DNA of 64,000 nucleotides from Candidatus Xianfuyuplasma coldseepsis (GTDB taxonomy: Bacteria; Bacillota_I; Bacilli_A; Izemoplasmatales; Izemoplasmataceae). The notes beneath the pieces were generated by a model. The model was not told the origin of the DNA. It made no database searches and saw only the letters and a program-made list of their open reading frames with translations. The position numbers and the translations under genes were made by a program. The stretch's first letter is position 1; each line of letters opens with the position of its first letter. The DNA lies in assembly GCF_014023125.1 (NCBI RefSeq), contig NZ_CP048914.1:124001-188000 (forward strand), written 5' to 3'. Positions 1-7,288 of this stretch are shown piece by piece.

Positions 1-1260
1 CTCACTGATTAACAACAATGCTTGAATACTATCTTTGTCACGGACAAAATCTTTGATGACATACCCATAACTTTCTTCATAACCAAACATAAATTCTGTA
101 TCCGTAGCTTCAATTGTTTTGGCTTGTTCACCAATGAATTTAAAGCCTGTTAACGTGCTTTTTACACCCATGCCAAATGCTTTGGCAATCGTTGCTCCAA
201 ATTCACTTGTCACCACCGTATTGTAAACCATTCCTTGTTTAGGGAGCGTCCCTTGTTGCTCTCTGGTGTGCAAAATATAATGCACTAGAATGGCTCCGGT
301 TTGATTTCCTGTTAGTAATTTGTACTCACCGTCATGCCATACGGCAACACCCAATCGATCCGCATCGGGATCGGTCGCAATCAAAATATCCGCGTTATGT
401 TTTGTCCCATAACGAATGGCATATTCAAACGCTTCTTTATTTTCCGGATTTGGACTTTTTACGGTACTAAAATTCGGATCTGCCACCATTTGTTCTTCAA
501 CCGGAATCACATGATAGCCATTTCGTTGTAATGCTTTTGTTCCGATCATTGCACTTGTGCCATGAAGCGGTGTAAAGACTATATCTACGATCTTTGGTAC
601 ATCATTTCGTAGTTGCACGGTATCCACCATATCGAGATATGCTTTGTCAATGTCCTCGCCAATCCATGTAATCATACCATTTTGCTCTGCTTCATTAAAA
701 TCAACGACGTCAATATCAAATACATCGTCAACAGCATCGACAAGCGCAATTACCTGATCGGCATATTTCGGTACCAGTTGGCAACCATCTTCGTCGTATA
801 TTTTATACCCGTTATATTTCGGTGGGTTATGACTTGCAGTAACAACAATTCCACCGATGGCATTCAGATGCCGCACCGCAAAACTTAACTCCGGTGTTGG
901 TCGCAATGCTTCAAAAATATAGGATGTAATCCCAAATGTCGCCAAAACCTTGGCACTTTCTTTGGCAAATTCAACACTTTTATTACGATTGTCATGAGCA
1001 ATCACGACTCCGCGTTTGACATCGTCATGATAGAGGTTCTTCAAGTAGGTTCCAAAGCCGACATTTGCTTTACGAATCGTATAGATGTTCATCCGGTTTG
1101 TACCAGCACCTATGATACCGCGCATTCCCCCTGTACCAAATTCAAGGGATCGGTAAAACGCATCTCTCTTCGCCGTTTCATCCATCCCTTGTAGTTCTTG
1201 TAAAAGCTCTTCTTCAAGCCCTTTTTGATTCATCCATTTCTCGTACTCAGCTTGTACCAT
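1..1260 (-). CDS. pgcA: Phosphoglucomutase/phosphomannomutase, C-terminus outside window
   Basis: Alpha-D-phosphohexomutase family, interconverting glucose-1-phosphate and glucose-6-phosphate, which would link the nearby glycogen genes to glycolysis. The first 420 residues are readable and the frame is still open at base 1; the family is usually 560-600 residues, so about a quarter is missing. Visible motifs are the catalytic phosphoserine loop TASHNPP (Ser about 143), the metal-binding DPDADR loop, the sugar-binding GFKFIGE stretch and GYEESYG near the edge. The ATG at 1258-1260 follows an AAAGGTG ribosome site. The gene has its own promoter, which overlaps the terminator of the peroxiredoxin gene upstream. 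Preference for glucose over mannose phosphate is inferred from the PgcA-like length and motifs. Confidence 0.92.
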   Translation of the reverse strand, partial: MVQAEYEKWMNQKGLEEELLQELQGMDETAKRDAFYRSLEFGTGGMRGIIGAGTNRMNIYTIRKANVGFGTYLKNLYHDDVKRGVVIAHDNRNKSVEFAKESAKVLATFGITSYIFEALRPTPELSFAVRHLNAIGGIVVTASHNPPKYNGYKIYDEDGCQLVPKYADQVIALVDAVDDVFDIDVVDFNEAEQNGMITWIGEDIDKAYLDMVDTVQLRNDVPKIVDIVFTPLHGTSAMIGTKALQRNGYHVIPVEEQMVADPNFSTVKSPNPENKEAFEYAIRYGTKHNADILIATDPDADRLGVAVWHDGEYKLLTGNQTGAILVHYILHTREQQGTLPKQGMVYNTVVTSEFGATIAKAFGMGVKSTLTGFKFIGEQAKTIEATDTEFMFGYEESYGYVIKDFVRDKDSIQALLLISE

Positions 1261-1296
1261 TACCGTCACACCTTTCATCGAAAAAACATCGAAACC

Positions 1297-1325
1297 ATTA
1301 TAACAAAAAAAGACTTATTTTACAA
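1297..1325 (-). promoter_or_regulatory. Putative promoter of the phosphoglucomutase gene
   Basis: On the minus strand TTGTAA (1320-1325) is followed after 17 bases by TATAAT (1297-1302), about 37 bases upstream of the start codon. It is embedded in the 3' part of the peroxiredoxin terminator hairpin. Confidence 0.55.
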
Positions 1326-1341
1326 TGTAAAATAGTCTTTA
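1304..1341 (-). terminator. Rho-independent terminator after peroxiredoxin
   Basis: A hairpin with AAAGACTATTTTAC pairing to GTAAAATAAGTCTTT, followed on the minus strand by a run of T, lies just past the peroxiredoxin stop codon. Confidence 0.85.
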
Positions 1342-1363
1342 TAATGTATAACTGGATTTGATT

Positions 1364-1939
1364 TTACAAGAAGTCTTCTCCGGGGAACCATCCACAAGGA
1401 ACCATTTCACCTTTTGCTTCATTTTGGAATACTTCCAATGTCCGCAATACTTCTTCCACATTACGTCCCCCTTCACCATGGTTGACATATGCCGCTTTCA
1501 AAATACCTTCTGGGTTAATGACAAATGTCCCGCGCCATGCAACCCCTTTTTCATCATCCAAGATACCGTATGCTTCACTGACTTCATGATTGTTATCGGA
1601 TGCGTGAATATGATTGAGACGTCCTAAACTACTGTGATCTTGCCATGCTAAGTGACTGTGGCAACTATCGGTTGACGCAGCAACCAATACAGCACCTTTT
1701 TCTTCGAATGTCTTGTTTAAAGCATTAAATTTTTGAATCTCTGTTGGACATACAAAGGTAAAATCAAGGGGATAGAAATAGAGTACTACCCATTTTCCTT
1801 GTTCCAATAAGTCATCGAGGTTGACTGTCCCAAAACGATCCAACCCTTCACCTTCCGGCATGATTGCTTCCATTTCAAATTTCGGTGCTGGTTTTCCAAC
1901 TTTTGCACCTGTTACGTAAAATTCATTATCAAATTTCAT
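1364..1939 (-). CDS. Peroxiredoxin, 2-Cys AhpC/Prx1 type
   Basis: Thiol peroxidase that reduces hydrogen peroxide and organic peroxides in the cytoplasm. At 191 residues it has the family's usual length. The peroxidatic cysteine is in FTFVCPTE (Cys64) and the resolving cysteine in the C-terminal PCGWFPG segment (Cys182), so the typical two-cysteine cycle looks intact. Start ATG at 1937-1939 follows GGAGGAAG. No AhpF-type reductase is in the window, so the electron donor is unknown. It is monocistronic, with its own terminator and a plausible TTGCCA...TACAAT promoter upstream. Its position beside an oxygen-reducing operon fits a role in handling partly reduced oxygen, but that link is inference. 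Confidence 0.95.
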   Translation of the reverse strand: MKFDNEFYVTGAKVGKPAPKFEMEAIMPEGEGLDRFGTVNLDDLLEQGKWVVLYFYPLDFTFVCPTEIQKFNALNKTFEEKGAVLVAASTDSCHSHLAWQDHSSLGRLNHIHASDNNHEVSEAYGILDDEKGVAWRGTFVINPEGILKAAYVNHGEGGRNVEEVLRTLEVFQNEAKGEMVPCGWFPGEDFL

Positions 1940-2078
1940 TTTCTTCCTCCATAAATAGTTTCGTTTTTACCATAAATATTGTATCACATTTGGATACTTT
2001 GGCAAATCATATCCTTTGCTTTTGCACAATCATTCTCCTGTTGCAAGAACGGTATATCCAACGTTCATCTTTGTTGTA

Positions 2079-2105
2079 AAAAAAAAGACGCAATGTTATG
2101 CGTCT
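2079..2105 (-). terminator. Rho-independent terminator after the ECF S-component gene
   Basis: A GACGCATAACATTGCGTC hairpin runs straight into a tract of nine T on the minus strand and overlaps the last codons of the gene. Confidence 0.85.
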
Positions 2106-2679
2106 AATTCATATTCAGTGCTGGTTTTAATGCATTGTACGTTGCATAGAACACTGCCATGATGATTCCACCTTTAATCAAATTAAATGGAATGTATACA
2201 CTGAGAATCGTTGTGATATACGTCGGATTGAAAATATTGGGGAATACTTCTCCAGCCAACGCAATACCAAACAACGGAGTGATGAATAACCAGTTTGCAA
2301 ATGTCATTAGTAACGACATAAAGACAACACTGAACACCATACTCAGCAATACCTTCAGATTTAATTTGTTAGTCGCAAAGTAGAACCCACCAATATACGC
2401 AGCACTTGCAAGAAATGCAGCCAACTCACCAACACCTGCGGTGTAATTCGTTCCCGGGAATACGAAATGGATGGATGATTTTACAAATGCAACCAGCAAT
2501 CCCTCTTTCGCTCCGAAAAAGATAAACACCAACAACACCACAACGTCACTCAAATCAATCCGTAAGAAATTGTAAAATACGAACGGAAGTTCCAAATACA
2601 TTAACGCTGTCGCTAATGCGGATAATACACCCAAAGCGGTTAATCTTTGTGTTTGTGATAATGATTGAATTGATGTCAT
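2104..2679 (-). CDS. ribU: RibU-like riboflavin ECF transporter S component
   Basis: Membrane substrate-binding subunit of an energy-coupling-factor transporter, predicted to import riboflavin. The 191-residue protein is almost all hydrophobic with about six membrane segments, and it carries the family-like stretches FLRIDLSDV and ISVSGIT-region equivalents near the middle. The strongest evidence for the substrate is an FMN riboswitch in the leader, with an attenuator hairpin between it and the GGAGG ribosome site. The shared EcfA/A'/T module is not in this window. The neighbouring rnf genes encode flavoproteins, so a nearby flavin importer makes sense physiologically. Confidence 0.88.
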   Translation of the reverse strand: MTSIQSLSQTQRLTALGVLSALATALMYLELPFVFYNFLRIDLSDVVVLLVFIFFGAKEGLLVAFVKSSIHFVFPGTNYTAGVGELAAFLASAAYIGGFYFATNKLNLKVLLSMVFSVVFMSLLMTFANWLFITPLFGIALAGEVFPNIFNPTYITTILSVYIPFNLIKGGIIMAVFYATYNALKPALNMN

Positions 2680-2697
2680 ATTGATTTCCTCCTTTAA

Positions 2698-2729
2698 AAT
2701 AAAAAACTAACGAATTAAATCTTCGTTAG
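2698..2729 (-). terminator. Attenuator (expression platform) of the FMN riboswitch
   Basis: CTAACGAA pairs with TTCGTTAG (2706-2729) and is followed by a T-rich run on the minus strand, placed between the riboswitch aptamer and the ribU ribosome site. This is the layout of a transcription-attenuating FMN riboswitch. Confidence 0.8.
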
Positions 2730-2773
2730 GCAGTTGAAAGGATTCAATAAACACAAAAAAATCTATTGAAATC

Positions 2774-2882
2774 ATCTTCTTTCATCTAGACTATACTATC
2801 GGTATTGGAATTGCACCAATTCATGCGTTCTCACGCTCGCGGACTATACCGCCGGTCGGGAATTTCACCCTGCCCTGAAGAT
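2774..2882 (-). promoter_or_regulatory. FMN riboswitch (RFN element)
   Basis: Read on the minus strand, the segment begins with the hallmark CAGGGTGAAATTCCCGACC, continues GGCGGTATAGTCCGCGAGC and closes with a P1 stem (ATCTTC at 2774-2779 against GAAGAT at 2877-2882). These are the conserved joining sequences of the RFN family. It would switch off ribU when FMN is plentiful. Confidence 0.96.
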
Positions 2883-2894
2883 TAATTCATGTGT

Positions 2895-2923
2895 ATTATA
2901 GTGCAGTTTGAAATGAATGTCAA
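2895..2923 (-). promoter_or_regulatory. Consensus promoter of the riboswitch-ribU transcript
   Basis: TTGACA (2918-2923), a 17-base spacer and TATAAT (2895-2900) on the minus strand. Both hexamers match sigma-A consensus exactly and lie just upstream of the riboswitch 5' end. Confidence 0.88.
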
Positions 2924-2973
2924 ATAATACTACATAGTTTTTGTATAAAACTTGTTCTATTCATATTTTTTCT

Positions 2974-3004
2974 AAAAAAAGAGCGATTTCTTGTGAAATC
3001 ACTC
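2974..3004 (-). terminator. Rho-independent terminator of the cyd-rnf operon
   Basis: GAGTGATTTC pairs with GAAATCGCTC and is followed by seven T on the minus strand. The rnfB stop codon lies inside the stem, which confirms that the short rnfB ends here. Confidence 0.9.
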
Positions 3005-3298
3005 CTCATCAAAGGTAATTTTTCCGTCTTTGTAATCATCCAACAATTTTTGAATATTACGCTTCATTTGATCGGTCCCCGGCTTGCATTTTGTAACCGG
3101 ATATCCATTCATAACAACTTCTTCGGCCATGGCCATGCATCCTGGTGTACCACAACCCCCACAGTTAAAATGCGGTAACATATCATAGACTTGTTGCACC
3201 ATTGGATGGGCTTTGACTTCGAGGTACTTATTCGCAATACCGATGGCAACCCCAAGTACCAATCCGATGGCACCAATGTATAAGATCGCATTTAACAT
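2999..3298 (-). CDS. rnfB: RnfB-like membrane FeS subunit, short form without ferredoxin domains
   Basis: The 99-residue product has an N-terminal membrane helix (about 3-23) and one 4Fe-4S domain with FNCGGCGTPGC and a fourth cysteine in KCKPG, matching the N-terminal third of RnfB. Canonical RnfB continues for 150 or more residues with two or more CxxCxxCxxxC ferredoxin clusters that receive electrons from soluble ferredoxin. Here the frame stops inside a terminator hairpin, so this is the natural end rather than a frameshift visible in the sequence. It overlaps the rnfA stop by one base. Electron transfer through one cluster remains possible, but the usual ferredoxin-type clusters are missing. 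Confidence 0.88.
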   Translation of the reverse strand: MLNAILYIGAIGLVLGVAIGIANKYLEVKAHPMVQQVYDMLPHFNCGGCGTPGCMAMAEEVVMNGYPVTKCKPGTDQMKRNIQKLLDDYKDGKITFDEE

Positions 3299-3873
3299 TA
3301 TATCAACCCCACAAAGCCTTTAAATAATAGGGACATAATCGCAGCCGCGATCAATCCACTTGGAATCCCTTTAAATCCTTCTGGAATCGGCGCTTTATGC
3401 ATTTGTTCACGGATGTAACTAAAGACGACAATAATCGCTGTATAACCAAGTGATGTAAAGGCACTAAAGGTAATCGTTTCTACAAACGTGAAATTGTTTT
3501 GGATATTTAATATCGCAACCCCTAATACGGCACAGTTGGTTGTAATCAGTGGTAAGTAAACACCAAGTGCACTATATAAATTCTTATTGAATTTCTTAAT
3601 CGCCATTTCCAAGATTTGAACCATTCCTGCAATCACTAAGATAAAGACGATAGTTCGCATAAAGGTAATCTCACCAGGAACCAAGATGTAGTAATAAATC
3701 GTCCACGTTAGCATACTACTTAACGTAATAACAACAAATACGGCGACGCCCATACCAATCGCTTTGGAACGTTTATTTGATACGCCAAGGAAGGAACAAA
3801 TTCCTAAGAATTGACTTAAAATAATGTTCTGAACTAAGAACGAAGTAAACGCTAATGAAATTAAATCTTGCAT
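3298..3873 (-). CDS. rnfA: RnfA, membrane electron-transport subunit
   Basis: Integral membrane subunit of the Rnf/Nqr family, 191 residues with about six helices, full family length. The paired half-helix cysteines that hold the RnfA/RnfE iron-sulfur cluster are present in LGICSFLGVS near residue 26 and LITTNCAVLG near residue 108. Its start is immediately after the rnfE stop, indicating translational coupling. In known Rnf complexes this pair passes electrons across the membrane between RnfB and the flavin subunits. Conserved cysteines suggest this step is still functional in the cut-down complex. Confidence 0.95.
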   Translation of the reverse strand: MQDLISLAFTSFLVQNIILSQFLGICSFLGVSNKRSKAIGMGVAVFVVITLSSMLTWTIYYYILVPGEITFMRTIVFILVIAGMVQILEMAIKKFNKNLYSALGVYLPLITTNCAVLGVAILNIQNNFTFVETITFSAFTSLGYTAIIVVFSYIREQMHKAPIPEGFKGIPSGLIAAAIMSLLFKGFVGLI

Positions 3874-4629
3874 CTAATTCGCCCCCTTCAAGTTCATCTC
3901 AGGCTTGACGGTAGGAACTTCTTTTTTTGCGGCTTCTTCCGCGGCTTTTTTCGCAGCTTCTTTGGCGGCTTTTTTCGCCAATGCAGCTTTAATTTTAGCA
4001 TCTAAAATCGCTTTTTTCTTTTTCTCACGATCAATGCGAACGGTATTGATGACTCCAATAATTAATCCCAAGGTCAAGAATGCCCCGGTTGGTTGAATCA
4101 AGAAACTCGCTGCACTGTTCGCATCAAAGAAGGTAAATCCTAATACTGAACCGGTACCAAGCAACTCACGGACAAAGGCCAATGTGGATAATCCAAGGGT
4201 AAACCCTAGACCCATACCCATACCATCAAAGATACTGTCCTTTACCGTATTGTCCGATGCGTACGCTTCAGCTCGTCCTAAGACGATACAGTTCACGACA
4301 ATCAATGGTAAGTACACACCAAGTCCATCATACAATAGCGGTAAGTTTGCTTCAATAAACCATTCGATTAAGGTAACGACTAATGCAATCACAGTAATGT
4401 ATACAGGAATCCGAATTTCTGGTGGTACGATTTTACGAATTGATGCGATTATCGCATTGGTGACCATCAATACAAATAATACACTGACACCCATCCCAAA
4501 TCCATTGGATAACGATGTGGTTGTCCCAAGTGTTGGACACATACCAAGGATTAACACAAACGTTGGATTTTCTTTTATTAATCCTTTAATAATGTTTTGT
4601 TTTGGCGTCAAACGTTTATTCTTACTCAT
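3874..4629 (-). CDS. rnfE: RnfE with a Lys/Ala-rich C-terminal tail
   Basis: Partner of RnfA in the membrane core. The 251-residue protein starts with the family-typical GLIKENPTFVLILGMCPTLG, and its cluster cysteines appear in LGMCPTLG and VNCIVLGRAEAYAS. About the last 50 residues form a highly charged tail of repeated AAKKAAEEAAKK-like units, which is longer than a usual RnfE C-terminus and should be helical and cytoplasmic. ATG follows GGAGGTG; its start overlaps the rnfG end by eight bases. Confidence 0.94.
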   Translation of the reverse strand: MSKNKRLTPKQNIIKGLIKENPTFVLILGMCPTLGTTTSLSNGFGMGVSVLFVLMVTNAIIASIRKIVPPEIRIPVYITVIALVVTLIEWFIEANLPLLYDGLGVYLPLIVVNCIVLGRAEAYASDNTVKDSIFDGMGMGLGFTLGLSTLAFVRELLGTGSVLGFTFFDANSAASFLIQPTGAFLTLGLIIGVINTVRIDREKKKKAILDAKIKAALAKKAAKEAAKKAAEEAAKKEVPTVKPEMNLKGAN

Positions 4630-5185
4630 TGATGTTCACCTCCTTGTTGTAATGTTCATATAGTTTATCATACATTGTTTCGAGTGCATTCCATGTTGTA
4701 GTTGCTCCTGCTAATTGATCCACATCCACATCAGCAATCGATTGACCAACTAATTTTTCAATCTCTTCATCACGGGTGTATTTCTCACCGAGGTTTGGTG
4801 TCTCAGCATGATCATAATAGGTGACACCGATAATCGTTTCGGTGAATGGATCAACAGCAACCAATCCGTAAATAACATCATTACGTCCTTGAATATTCAT
4901 ATCATAGATCAATGCAAACAATTCATCATCTTGATCCAGTACTTCATAAATGTCGGTTATCGAACTATATTCCGAGCTATCTTGACGATACTTATTATCG
5001 GCTTGATCATCATTCTTTTTATATCCCTCTTCTGGATCAAACAACAACGCGATATTATCACTAATCTTTTTATTGGTATTGGCAATAATAATTGGTTGTG
5101 TATAGTTGTATCCAAGATATGCAATCAAGGTAACAATCATTCCCAATACAGCTAAGTAGATAGCGAAATAAGCAGTCTTTTTCAT
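4622..5185 (-). CDS. rnfG: RnfG, FMN-binding subunit
   Basis: Single-span membrane protein with an extracytoplasmic FMN-binding domain, 187 residues. The N-terminal helix covers about 5-27. The family motif HAETPNLGEK is at 126-135. The flavinylation motif reads AGATT at 159-163 where SGAT is usual; the acceptor threonine (Thr162) is kept while the first serine has become alanine. In known complexes FMN is attached by ApbE, which is not found in this window. The start overlaps the rnfD stop as ATGA. This appears to be the only subunit here still able to carry covalent FMN. Confidence 0.93.
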   Translation of the reverse strand: MKKTAYFAIYLAVLGMIVTLIAYLGYNYTQPIIIANTNKKISDNIALLFDPEEGYKKNDDQADNKYRQDSSEYSSITDIYEVLDQDDELFALIYDMNIQGRNDVIYGLVAVDPFTETIIGVTYYDHAETPNLGEKYTRDEEIEKLVGQSIADVDVDQLAGATTTWNALETMYDKLYEHYNKEVNINE

Positions 5186-6249
5186 GCTTTAGCACCTGCC
5201 TTTTTCACAGGAGCTTTGCGTTTTTCTTTAAACACTTCGTTTAATAGTGGCGTTAGCATACTCATAAACAAGACAGCAAAGATGACCCCTTCTTCATGGG
5301 TCCCTGCCAAGCGAATAAACACCGTTAAGGCTCCAACAACAACGCCAAATACAATCTTACCTTTAAATGGCATTGGTGTTGTAATCGGATCAGTCATAAC
5401 AAAGATTGCGACAAATAAGAACGAGCCACTAAATAAGTGATACAGTGGATAGACAAGTTCTTGTTGTTGTACAAGACCAACAATCCATGCCGTAAGCACA
5501 AATGTTGCAGTAGCAATAACAGGTATTTTCCAATCAATAACTTTTTTAACCACAAAATACACAAACATTAACAACAATACCAGCGCACTACCAACAACAC
5601 CAGGATTCAGTCCGACAAACAACTCACCGATTGCGTAAAACGGAACCGTTTCATCCGTTAACGCCGCTAACGCATTTGCCGCTGTAGCTGGATCGTAATT
5701 GCCACCAATGGCCAACGTATTGTTAAAGAAGGAATTGTCAAACAATAACTCTAAAATATAATTATCAAATGACGTCATAAACGCAACACCATCAACAATT
5801 TGACTCCAACCAAGTGTAACCACAATCACCCCTACTAACGAGGAATGGAATACCATGTGATGAAATCCACCAAACAGCAATTTACCAAGTAACGTCGCCA
5901 ATGCGGCACCAAGTCCGACCAACCATAATGGTGTGCCCACAGGAATCAACAACGCATAAATCATTGCGGTTACTTCGGGATAGGATTTCTTGATCAAGTC
6001 TTTCGCTGTTTGCCGATCAATATCTTTATCATGGGTATAGAATAAAATCTCGGTTTCCCGGGTAACAATAATCGATAGCACAACCATCAACAGCAACTTA
6101 ACGGCATACATAAACGCAAACAAATAGTAATATTGAAGGACCATGAAAATCGTTAACACCCATAAAGCTTGCATAAGAATCTTCATATTGCCATCTTTAA
6201 CGAACTTGCTTCGTGCAGACGGCCATAACATTATTTTTTTCGTAGCCAT
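5182..6249 (-). CDS. rnfD: RnfD-like membrane subunit, divergent at flavin motifs
   Basis: RnfD/NqrB-family polytopic membrane protein, 355 residues with about nine helices. Family assignment rests on KKVIDWKIP, FVMTDPITTPMPFKGK and the C-terminal segment ending in MLTPLLNEVF. The usual FMN-acceptor motif (D-x-x-S/T-G-A-T-P-L) aligns with DPATAANAL (about 186-194), putting asparagine where the acceptor threonine should be. The conserved NxFNPA motif is also replaced by MVFHSSLVG. Covalent FMN is therefore doubtful. I chose ATG at 6247-6249, spaced correctly after AGGGGTG, rather than an upstream TTG; this leaves a 10-base gap from cydB. Confidence 0.88.
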   Translation of the reverse strand: MATKKIMLWPSARSKFVKDGNMKILMQALWVLTIFMVLQYYYLFAFMYAVKLLLMVVLSIIVTRETEILFYTHDKDIDRQTAKDLIKKSYPEVTAMIYALLIPVGTPLWLVGLGAALATLLGKLLFGGFHHMVFHSSLVGVIVVTLGWSQIVDGVAFMTSFDNYILELLFDNSFFNNTLAIGGNYDPATAANALAALTDETVPFYAIGELFVGLNPGVVGSALVLLLMFVYFVVKKVIDWKIPVIATATFVLTAWIVGLVQQQELVYPLYHLFSGSFLFVAIFVMTDPITTPMPFKGKIVFGVVVGALTVFIRLAGTHEEGVIFAVLFMSMLTPLLNEVFKEKRKAPVKKAGAKA

Positions 6250-6259
6250 CACATCACCC

Positions 6260-7288
6260 CTATTCAAAATCCTTTGCTAATTTTGTTGCAAATTTCTTAT
6301 ATTTCCATACCTGATATCCAATGATAACAGGGAATGCTACAACCGCTACGATAAAGATGATTTGTCCACTTTTTACTTGGGTAACAACGTCATGGATGAT
6401 CATACTGGATGATGGATCGACGTTGGACGGTACGATTTCAGGAAACATACCTACGAACCCCACAATAACAAACATCGCCATAGTTAATAAACTAAAAATG
6501 AACAATTTCTTATGATCCTGTTGAAGTCCAAAATAAAGGACTAGCATCGCACATGCAAATGCTATGAAAGGTAGGATAAATAAGACCGGATATGCGGTAA
6601 ACAACTCACCAACAAATAAGCGATCGGCAACATTGTATCCCATAAAGACTAACAATAATAATACGGGTACCATAATATTAAATCCAATTTTTTTCACAAA
6701 CGCTAATCCTCGTTGTCCGAGTTCTCCTTCTGTTGTCAAGGCAATCCACGCGGCACCAGCGGTTACACTTAAGGCAAAAAACAACAACCCACCGGCAATT
6801 GACGTGACACTGAATATACTAAAGAAACTACCGGTTAATCCCGTACTTTCAAGCGGGAATCCATAGAACCAGTTGGTGATATATACCCCAAATAAGAAGA
6901 TAATCAATGCGCTCGAAATCGCCCATGCTCTGGCATTCCATTTGACCCAGATAGGACTATCCATTTTATACAATGTTTCAATCACAATTCCGCGAGTGAT
7001 TAACGCATACAGAAGCAAATAAAACACCACATATAAATACGTATAGGTCATCGCAAATGCTTGCGGAAACGCACCTAGTAAAATCGTTACCGAGGCGATG
7101 AACCAGACTTCAATTCCATCCCAATGTAAACCCGATGAATATTGAATTTGCTTTCGTTCTTGTTCGTCTTTTGCTAAGACAAGATTTAATGCACTAGAAC
7201 CCGTAATAAACACTTCTTGAATCAGATACATTACCCACGTGAAGCCAATGATGATATAGAGTGCATTCGCTAGAAATAGACTACTCAT
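6260..7288 (-). CDS. cydB: Cytochrome bd oxidase subunit II
   Basis: Membrane partner of CydA in the bd-type oxygen reductase, 342 residues with about eight helices, normal family length. The conserved tryptophan-aspartate pair appears in SGLHWDGIEVW near residue 56. It overlaps the end of cydA by eight bases and is followed after only ten bases by rnfD, so oxidase and Rnf genes are on one transcript. ATG follows GGAGGTG. No CydCD transporter is seen in the window. Confidence 0.95.
   Translation of the reverse strand: MSSLFLANALYIIIGFTWVMYLIQEVFITGSSALNLVLAKDEQERKQIQYSSGLHWDGIEVWFIASVTILLGAFPQAFAMTYTYLYVVFYLLLYALITRGIVIETLYKMDSPIWVKWNARAWAISSALIIFLFGVYITNWFYGFPLESTGLTGSFFSIFSVTSIAGGLLFFALSVTAGAAWIALTTEGELGQRGLAFVKKIGFNIMVPVLLLLVFMGYNVADRLFVGELFTAYPVLFILPFIAFACAMLVLYFGLQQDHKKLFIFSLLTMAMFVIVGFVGMFPEIVPSNVDPSSSMIIHDVVTQVKSGQIIFIVAVVAFPVIIGYQVWKYKKFATKLAKDFE

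Noticed and set aside
3109-3291. 60-codon frame overlapping rnfB on the same strand
   Set aside because: It lies in a different frame of rnfB, whose FeS cysteine motif and ribosome site are far better supported.
4184-4663. 159-codon open frame on plus opposite rnfE
   Set aside because: It is antisense to a clear rnfE gene, has no ribosome site or family resemblance, and looks like a shadow frame.
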